A stretch of 48,639 nt of DNA. Source: a virus. Position 1 is the first letter of the stretch. Each line of letters starts with the position of its first letter. Positions 26,769 through 34,773 of this stretch are shown here, one piece after another. The stretch spans positions 1 to 48,639 of IMG/VR virus record IMGVR_UViG_3300033388_005224; one strand, given 5' to 3'. The position numbers were made by a program, and so were the translations under genes. A model generated the notes under the pieces. It saw only the letters and a program-made list of their open reading frames with translations. It searched no databases and was not told the DNA's origin.

Positions 26769-26799
26769 GCATATATATTAGAATATGCGGGAGAAGCTT

Positions 26800-27270
26800 T
26801 CATTCTTCTGCCAAATCATCCAGGTCTTTTGAAGGGCCAAACTTCTTATCTACAGCCAAGGCAGGTTGTCTATCAAGAGATTCTAGGTCTGCTTGCTCAG
26901 CAGCATACTGCTCTTCAGACATGCCCATAAACTCATCCTCAACGTCCAGCTCCTTGAAGTATGGAGCGTCTGTTGACTGCTGTGGATTTCTCAAAGGCTT
27001 CAGCATCCTTGGCTTAGCTACTTCCTTGATAAGATTGAGAGCTGCACGCCTTGGCAGGATCTCTCGAACAGCCAACACATGACGCTTCTTAAAGATCGAA
27101 CCTGTTTGCATGGACGCTTCAATCTGCTCTTTAGTAAACTGATAATGTTTAGAGAGGAGGTTTACACGCGCACCTCTCCTGACAGTAATCCTCAGATCAC
27201 CAACAGAAATATCCCTATCAACTGATGTGTTAATGAGCCAAAGTTCTTTTTCTTTACTTGGCCTCTTCAT
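26800..27270 (-). CDS. Small protein with virion-anchor-like N-terminus
   Basis: Residues 10-70 of this 156-residue protein (ELWLINTSVDRDISVGDLRI, a basic patch, then TKEQIEASMQTGSIFKKRH) share a rough order with the N-terminal anchor domains of the fibre genes at 33-38 kb and with the 210-residue protein at 44 kb: a strand, an acidic turn, then a helix with S-x-x-x-G and a basic or polar end. The C-terminal part is acidic with low complexity. It overlaps the end of the cold-shock gene by 17 bases and has an AAGAGG ribosome binding site. A small virion or assembly protein is likely; the similarity is weak and seen only by eye. Confidence 0.4.
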   Translation of the reverse strand: MKRPSKEKELWLINTSVDRDISVGDLRITVRRGARVNLLSKHYQFTKEQIEASMQTGSIFKKRHVLAVREILPRRAALNLIKEVAKPRMLKPLRNPQQSTDAPYFKELDVEDEFMGMSEEQYAAEQADLESLDRQPALAVDKKFGPSKDLDDLAEE

Positions 27271-27496
27271 CAGACGCCTCTTGGATCACAACAACTTCAA
27301 CAGCCTTGGGCTGGTTCCTTTTATTGATACCAATTGAAAAAGCAACTTGCTGACTCTTCTTAAGAGTCTTAAAACCTTCCGACGCAATATCGGACCAATG
27401 AACGAACAGATCTTTCTCGTCTGGCCTTTCAATGAAGCCAAAACCCAATTTGGCATCAAACCAAACAACTGTTCCTATATATTTTTCGCTTTGCAT
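27254..27496 (-). CDS. Cold-shock domain protein (CspA family)
   Basis: This 80-residue protein is a nearly complete cold-shock domain: GTVVWFDAKLGFGFIERPD holds RNP1 (LGFGFI, 17-22), LFVHW (30-34) is RNP2, and a strand IGINKRNQPKAVEVVVI closes the barrel. The family binds single-stranded RNA and DNA and opens RNA secondary structure. The usual second Phe of RNP2 (FVHFS) is Trp34, and the short C-terminal tail is acidic. AGGTGA gives the ribosome binding site. It leads a small operon with the 156-residue gene, which overlaps its end by 17 bases. A phage-encoded copy may help late mRNA translation or act against host RNA stem-loops; the role is inferred. Confidence 0.9.
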   Translation of the reverse strand: MQSEKYIGTVVWFDAKLGFGFIERPDEKDLFVHWSDIASEGFKTLKKSQQVAFSIGINKRNQPKAVEVVVIQEASDEEAK

Positions 27497-27564
27497 ACCG
27501 TATCACCTAAGTAAGTAAAATCTTTCTTGTTTATTACTCTACCCTAAAAATGCAACAATATGCC

Positions 27565-28098
27565 TTAGTCTATCTTTCTGAAAGTAGAAATACCTTCTTC
27601 TTCCTCAAGACCCTCTTCGGCAGGTATAATCATCTTGCCATCCATTACAAGAGCCTTTCGATTATGCAATAGTTTATGCACCTCGATACCACCCATGTAT
27701 GCGATTTGTTGACGCTCATCCTCCGAGGTCGCCTTCTCAAGCATTAAATCATACTTATTAAATATGGCATCAATGTCTTGCTGTGGCACGCCTAATGCCA
27801 ATGCATAACGTGTAATACCTTCACGAGTTTCTTTCTCAGAAGCTCTCTGCTTGGGCAATTGGTCGAAATAATGCAAAGCGTTTTGCAGCTGTACATGCGC
27901 CTTTTCGGACACAGCAATCTTAAACAATAGAGTTCTAATTTCTGGCTCTGTTAAAGTTGCTGCTTTAGGTATTGATTTTTCGAACTTATCAAATACCTGT
28001 CTTAAGATACGCTCTGTTCCTAGGCGCTCAGCCATGTACAGAGTACCGTACTTAATCTCTTGAATTCTTTTGTTTAGTCCCTTTGGCTTCTTTCCCAT
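27565..28098 (-). CDS. Helical protein of unknown function
   Basis: This 177-residue, mainly helical protein has a basic N-terminus (MGKKPKGLNKRIQEIKYG), a central charged helix set (EPEIRTLLFKIAVSEKAHVQL, read as two helices) and an acidic, Glu-rich C-terminus (EEGLEEEEG). It has an excellent AAAGGTG ribosome binding site, and its start overlaps the HNH gene by 47 bases. I do not recognise a family. A DNA- or protein-binding accessory role would fit the charge pattern, but that is only inference. Confidence 0.5.
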   Translation of the reverse strand: MGKKPKGLNKRIQEIKYGTLYMAERLGTERILRQVFDKFEKSIPKAATLTEPEIRTLLFKIAVSEKAHVQLQNALHYFDQLPKQRASEKETREGITRYALALGVPQQDIDAIFNKYDLMLEKATSEDERQQIAYMGGIEVHKLLHNRKALVMDGKMIIPAEEGLEEEEGISTFRKID

Positions 28099-28399
28099 CT
28101 TTCACCTTTGAAGTATAAGGAGTATAATAAGGTTCAGTTATACCTGATGTGTTAACTCCGTCTTCTTCATATATAACAGTTCTAGCCATTACAGGGTCAG
28201 TTGAAGGGTAAATGCCTATTATCTTAAGGGTTCCATGATGATGTCTTGAATGGCAGTTTGCACACAGTACAGCCAGGTTCCAGTAGTTGTCATCACCGCC
28301 ATCTGCCCTATGAACTACATGATAAATCTCAAGAGCACCAGCTCTCTTCTCACCGCAAACTTCACAATGTATCTTTTGAGGCTTTCCAGATCTTATCAC
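28052..28399 (-). CDS. HNH endonuclease
   Basis: This 115-residue protein carries a complete HNH/zinc-ribbon core: HCEVCGEKRAG, EIYHVVHRADGG, DDNYWNLAVLCANCHSRHHH. The two CxxC pairs would bind zinc. The YHVVHR segment and the Asn of YWNLAVLC supply the motif residues, with CHSRHHH closing it. It starts at GTG in a GTGA overlap with the upstream 117-residue gene, so the two are coupled. The C-terminal 45 residues are polar and overlap the next gene. Phage HNH proteins are homing nucleases, packaging helpers or restriction-like enzymes; the lack of a split gene nearby argues against intron homing. Its coupling to a NifS-like gene through the 117-residue gene is notable. Confidence 0.85.
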   Translation of the reverse strand: MIRSGKPQKIHCEVCGEKRAGALEIYHVVHRADGGDDNYWNLAVLCANCHSRHHHGTLKIIGIYPSTDPVMARTVIYEEDGVNTSGITEPYYTPYTSKVKDGKEAKGTKQKNSRD

Positions 28400-28749
28400 T
28401 TAAGAGCCTCATTCATCTTTCCAAAATCTGATGAGAAATAGTTATCATTGATCATTTCAACCAAGCTCTTTCTACCATCTGTTGTTGCAATAGCTTTCTT
28501 CACTATAGAAGATATTTCAGATAAGTTAGTAACTGGCTTTAGGTTATACTTCTTACATGCATTCAGATATGCACGCTTGTTATTTATATCCCTAACCATG
28601 TTTACAGGACACTCATAAACATTGCCATCCTCATCTATATACCCCATTCTTCGGGCAATTGGATTATCGAGAACAGTAAGCTTAGAGCCAATTTTAGTTA
28701 GAGAGAATAAGTAGTCCCAAACTGAATCATAATTGGATTTCACAATCAT
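28396..28749 (-). CDS. Unknown protein coupled to the desulfurase gene
   Basis: This 117-residue protein opens with SNYDSVWDYLFSLTKIGSKL and has a short Cys-containing turn (DGNVYECPVNMVRDINNKRA), then two helices (LSEISSIVKKAIATTDGR, KSLVEMINDNYF). It starts in an ATGA overlap with the cysteine desulfurase stop and ends in a GTGA overlap with the HNH gene. The three genes are thus a tightly coupled set. An AGGTAAA ribosome binding site lies within the desulfurase end. I do not recognise the family. Confidence 0.5.
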   Translation of the reverse strand: MIVKSNYDSVWDYLFSLTKIGSKLTVLDNPIARRMGYIDEDGNVYECPVNMVRDINNKRAYLNACKKYNLKPVTNLSEISSIVKKAIATTDGRKSLVEMINDNYFSSDFGKMNEALK

Positions 28750-29831
28750 AACATTTTACCTAGCGTATCAATAAAATATTTAGCATCATCTTTACCGTAC
28801 TCACCATAATGTGATATTCTTACGAAATCTCGAACTGACCCTCCTCGACTTAATATCTTCATAAGAGGAGATGTCCCTGAATGAACAGAGCCACATGCTG
28901 AGCCAAGCCCTATGTATATCTTTTTCCATGAGAGCTGCTGCATCAATATCTGTGAGTACTGACCCTGTGGCAATCTTGCGAATGTTGTACCCGGAGCCCT
29001 TGGACAATCCTTACCAATAATCTCAAACCCAAGCTCTTCAAGTCCTGGCTCAAGCACTGCCTTGAACTCAACCATCTTCTGCATGCGCTCATCCAAAGTC
29101 TCATTCGCATGCTTAAGAGCTGCAGCTGATGCAACAATAGATGGCACATCTGGTGTTCCTGGCCTATCTAAGAAGTACCTAGAACCAGTTGAATTAGCTA
29201 TCCAGTTATCAGTATTTCTCAAGTAAAGAATTCCAACTGATGATGGCCCTCCAAACTTATGAGAACCAAATACTGCTACATCTAAGTTAGGTATGTCTTT
29301 TAATTTAGGCATCTTTATTTTGCCTGGAGTCTGTGACATATCCAGAAATAAAGATTTGCACTTAAGCTTAGTTACTGGCTGTATGATACCCATCTCATTT
29401 TGCACATGAATAGATATCACAGCTGACTCTTGAGGGATTGGGTACTCTGTATCAATAAGCCCAGAACCATTTGTGCTCAATAAGACGCGCTTTGGAATGG
29501 ATTCCTTAGCTGCCTGCCTCATTGCTGCATGCTCTGTTGGGGACATGTAAATAGGCCTATCCTCATTCATCTTTGCAAACATCTTCATTCCCCAAGAACA
29601 AGCCTCAGTGCATGTAGATGTAAAGATGACCTGAGCTGGGTATTCTGCCCCAAGCAGATCTGCTATCTCTTTCCTAGCAAGTTCAATAGCCGCTTCAGCC
29701 TCCCTTCCAGGAGCCGATGGGGCCAGAGCGTGTCCATGACCAGCAAGAGACGAGTTCGTCTCAATAAAGGCGTCCATGGCTGGTCTGCATATTGGTAAGT
29801 GGGCATTTGCATCTAGAAATAGTTCAGGCAT
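28746..29831 (-). CDS. Cysteine desulfurase (NifS/IscS-like)
   Basis: This class V, PLP-dependent enzyme takes sulfur from cysteine as an enzyme persulfide. Numbered from the upstream TTG at 29840, visible elements are LFLDANAH (N-terminal loop), the PLP-stacking His104 in EHAAM, VQNEMGIIQPV (147-155), LFLDMSQTPGK with Asp167 and Gln170, the PLP lysine Lys195 in FGSHKFGGPSSVG, RPGTPDV (226-232), and the persulfide Cys316 in GSACGSVHSG. All key residues are present and the length (361-364) is close to the family norm of about 390. I chose the ATG at 29831; the TTG at 29840 would add three residues, and neither has an ideal ribosome binding site. It is coupled to the 117-residue and HNH genes. 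No Dnd, Isc or thiolation partner is seen nearby, so the sulfur acceptor is unknown. Confidence 0.88.
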   Translation of the reverse strand: MPELFLDANAHLPICRPAMDAFIETNSSLAGHGHALAPSAPGREAEAAIELARKEIADLLGAEYPAQVIFTSTCTEACSWGMKMFAKMNEDRPIYMSPTEHAAMRQAAKESIPKRVLLSTNGSGLIDTEYPIPQESAVISIHVQNEMGIIQPVTKLKCKSLFLDMSQTPGKIKMPKLKDIPNLDVAVFGSHKFGGPSSVGILYLRNTDNWIANSTGSRYFLDRPGTPDVPSIVASAAALKHANETLDERMQKMVEFKAVLEPGLEELGFEIIGKDCPRAPGTTFARLPQGQYSQILMQQLSWKKIYIGLGSACGSVHSGTSPLMKILSRGGSVRDFVRISHYGEYGKDDAKYFIDTLGKML

Positions 29832-29849
29832 GCCCTTCAATATATCAAC

Positions 29850-30137
29850 TCATATGCGCCAAGCATGAATATCAACTTCGCCAGACCCTCTCAGCCAAAT
29901 TTTATCTTCATTTCTTAATTCAAACGGGAAAACTTGACCAGCAGAAATTCTTCCATGAATAGTATTACCATTAAAAGAGTACTCTACATCTGAGCCAGAA
30001 ACACCAACTAATAAAATGCTTCTTGGCCCTCTAAAAGCCATTTGAGCATCAGGTTCTGTACCTGTTGCTGGCCAAGCTCCAGCAATTGCAGTAACCCTTT
30101 CGTAAAAGTTAAAATCTTTACCTATATCTTCAGTCAT
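29850..30137 (-). CDS. Small virion-like beta protein
   Basis: This 95-residue protein is beta-rich with a compact order (RSILLVGVSGSDVEYSFNG, IHGRISAGQVFPFELR, KIWLRGSGEVDIHAWRI). This resembles small decoration or trimeric domains of virions. It follows the 573-residue fibre-like gene by 15 bases and precedes the desulfurase gene by about 20 bases. No family is recognised, and no DGY is present. Confidence 0.45.
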   Translation of the reverse strand: MTEDIGKDFNFYERVTAIAGAWPATGTEPDAQMAFRGPRSILLVGVSGSDVEYSFNGNTIHGRISAGQVFPFELRNEDKIWLRGSGEVDIHAWRI

Positions 30138-30152
30138 TTTATCTCCAAATAT

Positions 30153-31874
30153 TTATGCTATTTCCCAAGTTTCTATACCCGCATCAATTACGCGCTTATA
30201 AATTAAGCCATCCTTACCTCTGGTAAATTCAGTGCGAATATCCTCGGGAGTAATTCCAAAAGTTAAGGTTTCATCATCATCTGATGATATGCCCGACACT
30301 GCACTTCCAGTAGTTCCTCGATATGTCAAATTTTCTGATTGCTCATTATTAACTACGCAAACAACTGGAACATCGATCTCTATATAGCCTCCTAAAAAGT
30401 CACCATTTAAAACATAAGAGTAATCGTTAGTGTTTGAGCTTATAAGAGCTGAAGCTGGAAAGTTCTGTTCATCTCTAGTACTTGGAGTAAAGTAAGTATT
30501 ATTAGCACCATCTCTTCTCTCAAGATTTATTTCTGTAGTATTAATACCAAAAGGATCTATTACAGTTACTATTTCTGCTTGTCCGGTTGCTTGGTTCCAC
30601 TGATAAAGCCTTGCCGTTCCCTGATATTGAGAGCATAAAGCAATACTATTATTTCCACCATCTCCAGAAACTCTAACCCTTAGAGGCAAAGCAACCTTTT
30701 GAGTTGTAAATTTAGTAGGGCATAATGGAGATGCTTCTAAACCAGAGCTGTCTGCTCCAGAGTATGCAGAAATCAAACCTGATGCAAAAAGTCTTGTGGC
30801 CCCTCTGGGCTCATAATCTTGATCGTTAGCACCTGTTATTCCATCAAAATCTGCAGGAGACCCTGGGCTAACTCCATTAACTCCAAAATCACCAGATGCT
30901 CTATCATTTACATAATATTTTATTTTTGTATTATTATATAATGCAGAAACAAAACCTGACCTAGGCCATGTCATTCCATCATTAGTCAGAGGTAATACTA
31001 ATCTAGAGTCATAAAACCTAGTATTATTAGCATGTGTTGCGCCCATAACGTTTTCACTAGCAACAAGCCTATACTCCCCATTACCATTTAAGTTTAACCT
31101 TATATACTCCCAAGGTTTTAGTACTATATCTTCTTGTGATAGAACTACTTGATTATTATCATCATATAAAGTTACTGAAGATTCTACAGGTCCATTTACT
31201 AAATGTAAAAACCCAGAACCTAAACCGCAATTTCTAAAACCATAAAAGAAAGTGTCTTTAAATGCTAGAGCCAATGACATCAATGGCATGGGAGACTCAT
31301 TACTTCCATTGACCTGATTAGAAAACCCATAACCTCCTTCAGATAACGTTATAATTGAGCCGTTTACTAAATTTTGTACAACGTAAACTTCACCGTCTTC
31401 TAGGAATACTGGACCCTCTTGTATAACACCGGCAGTGTAATCAGAACCTGAAGCATATACAAACATAACATTACCAGCTCCTAGAGATGTTATCTGTGCT
31501 TTGTTCAAAAGAGGATCGTTTGCAGGGTTATAAGTATTAGCAACTGCTAGAACAGTCTTTCCAATCTGACCATTTTCAGCCAGTAAACCTTCAGTAATAC
31601 CCTGGGCAATACCAGCAGCAATTGAAGTTGCCTGTTCTATACTGGCATCCTCTTCCTCATCTTTAATTTCTGGCACATATGCCGGGTCATTTCCAGCTGC
31701 AAAGTTTTGAACATCAGTGACAGTTGACGCATCAATGTCTACCTTAAATGTAAAAACTGTATCTGTAGAAGTCAAATAAACAAGCTCAAAATCAGTATAG
31801 AAATCTTCAGCTTGAATAAAGTCCCTGACCCACAATATATTAAGAATACCTGGTATTACTACTTCTGTTGCCAT
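30153..31874 (-). CDS. Fibre or decoration protein with DFYT-type anchor
   Basis: The open frame extends to a TTG at 31889, but the ATG at 31874 (MATEVVIPG) is preferred: it overlaps the upstream stop as TAATG and has GGGAG at good distance, giving 573 residues. Residues 20-60 (AEDFYTDFELVYLT, DTVFTFKVDID, then a DPAYVP turn) match the N-terminus of the next upstream gene product (DFYTNFDLDTL, DTTFYFSVEV, QPSYTR), so both probably dock at the same virion site. The long C-terminal part is beta-rich, with YRLVASENVMGATHANN, MTWPRSGFVSALYNN and a late DYSYVLNGDFLGGYIEIDV strand pair. I recognise no enzyme. A head or tail decoration or receptor-binding role is inferred from the modular context. 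Confidence 0.5.
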   Translation of the reverse strand: MATEVVIPGILNILWVRDFIQAEDFYTDFELVYLTSTDTVFTFKVDIDASTVTDVQNFAAGNDPAYVPEIKDEEEDASIEQATSIAAGIAQGITEGLLAENGQIGKTVLAVANTYNPANDPLLNKAQITSLGAGNVMFVYASGSDYTAGVIQEGPVFLEDGEVYVVQNLVNGSIITLSEGGYGFSNQVNGSNESPMPLMSLALAFKDTFFYGFRNCGLGSGFLHLVNGPVESSVTLYDDNNQVVLSQEDIVLKPWEYIRLNLNGNGEYRLVASENVMGATHANNTRFYDSRLVLPLTNDGMTWPRSGFVSALYNNTKIKYYVNDRASGDFGVNGVSPGSPADFDGITGANDQDYEPRGATRLFASGLISAYSGADSSGLEASPLCPTKFTTQKVALPLRVRVSGDGGNNSIALCSQYQGTARLYQWNQATGQAEIVTVIDPFGINTTEINLERRDGANNTYFTPSTRDEQNFPASALISSNTNDYSYVLNGDFLGGYIEIDVPVVCVVNNEQSENLTYRGTTGSAVSGISSDDDETLTFGITPEDIRTEFTRGKDGLIYKRVIDAGIETWEIA

Positions 31875-32741
31875 TATGAATTCTCCCAACTAACCCTTGT
31901 AACAGTAAGGTCATTTATTGTTAAGTCTTGATCTTCAGCCTTTAATTTTAGCAAATAACCACCAGAAATAGATACGGCATCTGCAACTGTTATAAAATCA
32001 TATGTTAAAGAAAAATTTAAAAATTCATTTTTATCAGCAAGAATAAAAACCTGCTGCTGAGTAAAACCAGAAACAGGATTCTCAACGGTTAAGACAACTT
32101 TTTTGTTCTTTTTATTATCAGGCTTTGTATAGTCTATTATAACTCTCCAGTAATGCGTCTGTCCAGGTACTGGATTTTCAAACCATGATCCGCTTACAGG
32201 GTCATGGAGTAAAGGAATGAAATCATCATAATCATTAACTGGATCCTTTCCTGGAAGATTATTGGATACAGTTTTGGGAAATTTTGAAAATGAAGCAAAC
32301 TCAGACTGGTTGAAAGATCTTATTGTAAACTCAGTATCTCTCTTTAATAATAATGACTGAACAACCCCGTTAAGCTTTACTGCTCCCCCATTTGGAGTTG
32401 AATATTTAAAGTATCCGTCTTCCCCATCAGTTAACAACATGTCCCCGTCAAAACTTGGACTGGGAAAAATATCTGGTGTACCTAAACTTATCTCTCCCAT
32501 ATCAGAAGATAAACCGTTTATCTTTGTAATGCTTTCAGATACTTTTTTATTTAACGGCCTAGTGTAAGAAGGTTGATTAGCAGCAATCAAAAAATCAAGT
32601 GAACTTTCAATCTCAGGAGTTACTTCTACTGAAAAATAAAAAGTAGTATCCCCAGAATCTTCTCTATAATATTGTAGAGTGTCTAGATCAAAATTAGTAT
32701 AAAAATCTTGATACACCTGTCTTATTTATAAAATTTGCCAT
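31874..32741 (-). CDS. Fibre protein with apparent 5' frameshift
   Basis: The main open frame (32716-31874) would start at a GTG with a poor ribosome binding site. A far better start exists: ATG at 32741, overlapping the upstream stop as TAATG with GGAG nine bases before it, exactly as in the neighbouring genes. That ATG is one base out of frame. Reading MANFINKTGVSRF, then slipping +1 on the T5 run at 32701-32705, yields YTNFDLDTL, which aligns with the DFYTDFEL anchor of the 573-residue protein; the product would be 288 residues. The C-terminal 165 residues (SKFPKTVSNNLPGKDPVND, THYWRVIIDYTKP, NPVSGFTQQQVFIL) are clearly paralogous to the 300-residue protein next to it. Either a homopolymer indel or real frameshifting explains this. 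Confidence 0.6.
32701..32705 (-). other. T5 run at apparent +1 frame change
   Basis: On the minus strand AGA TTT TTA TAC TAA is the frame of the well-placed ATG at 32741. A +1 slip of TTT to TTT, or removal of one T, gives AGA TTT TAT ACT AAT and joins the long fibre frame. This is a sequencing or assembly indel, a phase-variable run, or a programmed site. Confidence 0.45.
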
Positions 32742-33643
32742 TACAGAGTCTCCAAACTAGTTCTAACTATTTCCACTGTATTAATCGTTAAGGGAGCGCC
32801 TACTGCTTGAATTTCAAACTCATAACCAGAGCCAATAGATGAGGAGTCTGCAACAGTTGAAAAGTTCCAAGTTAAAGTTGTAGTTTGAAACTGAACGCCG
32901 TTTGGTAATATCTTAATTTCTTGCAGTGAAAAACCAGTGTCAGGATTTGTAACCCTTACAATTAACTCTCTATTAGCCTGAGTTGAATCTCTTGTGTAAG
33001 AGATAGAAACCCTCCAGAGATGAGCCTGAAACTCTATAGAGTTTTCAAGCCATCTATCATCTATAGAATTATATATTCCTGGTAAAAAGGTAGCTTTATT
33101 ATTTATCGGATCTTGTCCAGGAAAATCATTTGAGTAATTTTTTGGGAATGAAGTTGATGATGTAAATACTTCTCCAGCAGAGCCCTGCAGCTCGATGCCA
33201 ACCGTTCCATTATTATTAATATTAACACCATTTAGAAGACCAATTATTTTAACTACACCATTATTTGGAGTTTTATAATTAAAGTCACCAGGAGTACTAG
33301 ATTGAGATAACAGATCAAATTCATTATTTGAAGCAATAGCTGGTTTAAATAAAGCATTTAGCTGTAAATCTTCAATATTATCTTTATTGTTATTTATTTG
33401 CTCATCACCCGGTGGCTTTAGAGAGTCTTCAGATTCTTGTTGAGTTAAAGTTCCACTGCCATCATTGATAAGTATATTACCGCTTTGAACCTGAGTTAAA
33501 AGATCAACGCTTTCCTGAATTTCAAAAACAAAAAGAGTTTCTGTTAGTGTAGTGCTACTAGAAGCAGGTACAGAGACACCAATATCATCTAAGACTATTT
33601 CTGTACCTGTCTGGTTTTCTGCAATGAATACTCTAATTGCCAT
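32741..33643 (-). CDS. Fibre protein with IAEN-type anchor
   Basis: Residues 1-78 of this 300-residue protein form the anchor shared with the 481- and 426-residue proteins: VFIAENQTGTEIVLDDIGVS, TLFVFEIQESVDLL, then INDGSGTLTQQES and a KPPGDEQI turn. Residues 130-300 match the C-terminal domain of the next gene product (SSTSFPKNYSNDFPGQDPIN, AHLWRVSISYTRD, NPDTGFSLQEIKIL, LTINTVEIVRTSLE). It is thus a hybrid of one anchor type and another gene's head domain. A GGGGAT ribosome binding site precedes the ATG, and the stop overlaps the next start as TAATG. It is likely a trimeric fibre or decoration protein on the capsid or baseplate. Confidence 0.6.
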   Translation of the reverse strand: MAIRVFIAENQTGTEIVLDDIGVSVPASSSTTLTETLFVFEIQESVDLLTQVQSGNILINDGSGTLTQQESEDSLKPPGDEQINNNKDNIEDLQLNALFKPAIASNNEFDLLSQSSTPGDFNYKTPNNGVVKIIGLLNGVNINNNGTVGIELQGSAGEVFTSSTSFPKNYSNDFPGQDPINNKATFLPGIYNSIDDRWLENSIEFQAHLWRVSISYTRDSTQANRELIVRVTNPDTGFSLQEIKILPNGVQFQTTTLTWNFSTVADSSSIGSGYEFEIQAVGAPLTINTVEIVRTSLETL

Positions 33644-33664
33644 TCAATCCCCATTAATATCTTG

Positions 33665-33682
33665 TCAAAATTGAAATTTTGA
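33665..33682. repeat. Perfect 8-bp inverted repeat upstream of a fibre gene
   Basis: TCAAAATT and AATTTTGA flank a 2-base centre in the 74-base gap between the patatin-like gene and the fibre gene. It could be a protein-binding site or a weak RNA hairpin. An AT-rich chance palindrome is possible. Confidence 0.35.
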
Positions 33683-33717
33683 AGCCACCTTATTCTCTAA
33701 TAGACATAAGCCCTTCA

Positions 33718-34689
33718 CTACAATATATCAATAGATTCCTTTACTATCTCATACTCAGCATTATACATAAACCTTATCTGTGATGGAATAAAGCTTAGAG
33801 TATCATATTGGAAATGCTCTTTAGGAGCTATAATGCGTATTTTAATACCTTTTTCATGAACGCATTCATCATAGTAAACATCGTTAGCCATAATTTCTGC
33901 AGTGATAAGCTCAAGAACACGAGATATTTGTGGGAGTAACCTTGTATCCTTAACCCTTCCTACATTAAGAGGAGATGTGAGTATCACATCGATCTCTGTC
34001 GCTCCAAGCTCAACAGCATCTCTCAATGGCGCTGTCTCACGTACTCCACCATCAGTCCAGTTATAGCCATCTATTTCTGGCATTGGAAAGAATATGGGAA
34101 ACGCAGACGAGGCCATTATCCAATCTTTAATATCATCAGACTTCTCGTTTCCAGTCCTATACTCACCTGTCTGAAATGATACAGCCCCAACCCTTAGCTT
34201 CTTTCCAGACATATTAAGACGCTCAACATCAAGCCTTTTATTAATAATATTCCTAAGGGGCTTTGTGCTGTAAATAGATCTGTTAAATTTCACACATTTT
34301 AGCATTGGCACTACAACCATTGCAGCGATATTAAGAATGGCTACCCCAAGAAAAGTTATTGATATCCATTTAGGCAGAGCAAAAAATAAAAGCGCAAAGC
34401 CTACTACTACATGAGCCAGTATACATACAGCAATAATAATTATAAACATCAATAATCTATGAGTTCTAACAGATGAATTACCTTTGATGTCATTCATCCA
34501 AACCCTTTCAAGTTCAGATAGGGTTTCCTTTAATGGACCAGTTGCCAGAAGAGACGAATTCAACGCTCCAACAGAAATGCCAGTATAGATATCATAATCA
34601 AGTTCAGGATCTTCTTCCTGAAGCTTCTTAAGTACGCCAAGTTGGAATGCGCCCTTGCAGCCACCCCCAGATAGAACTAATGCCTTCAT
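33718..34689 (-). CDS. Patatin-like phospholipase with inserted membrane hairpin
   Basis: This 323-residue protein has the patatin core: the oxyanion loop SGGGCKGAFQLGVL (7-20), the nucleophile elbow GISVG with Ser39 (37-41), and the catalytic Asp213 in TDGG (212-215), preceded by SSAFPIFFPMPEIDGY. Patatins are acyl hydrolases of membrane lipids. Unusually, residues 80-130 form two strongly hydrophobic segments (LMFIIIIAVCILAHVVVG, and a second from about 108), placed between the Ser and Asp halves, so the enzyme should be membrane-tethered. No signal peptide is seen. AGAGGTG gives the ribosome binding site. The gene interrupts a chain of coupled fibre genes with gaps on both sides and ends in TAG, suggesting later insertion. 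A role in lysis or in changing host membranes is plausible but unproven. Confidence 0.85.
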   Translation of the reverse strand: MKALVLSGGGCKGAFQLGVLKKLQEEDPELDYDIYTGISVGALNSSLLATGPLKETLSELERVWMNDIKGNSSVRTHRLLMFIIIIAVCILAHVVVGFALLFFALPKWISITFLGVAILNIAAMVVVPMLKCVKFNRSIYSTKPLRNIINKRLDVERLNMSGKKLRVGAVSFQTGEYRTGNEKSDDIKDWIMASSAFPIFFPMPEIDGYNWTDGGVRETAPLRDAVELGATEIDVILTSPLNVGRVKDTRLLPQISRVLELITAEIMANDVYYDECVHEKGIKIRIIAPKEHFQYDTLSFIPSQIRFMYNAEYEIVKESIDIL

Positions 34690-34773
34690 ATATACACCTC
34701 TGATGTATATCTAAATAGTCATTATTAAATGCTCTTTCAGTGGTTAAACTCAATAAGCACTAAAAGTGTAAAA

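Noticed and set aside
28052-29831. A complete DNA phosphorothioation (Dnd) system
   Set aside because: Only a cysteine desulfurase and an HNH nuclease are present; no DndC, DndD, DndE or restriction components are visible in the window.
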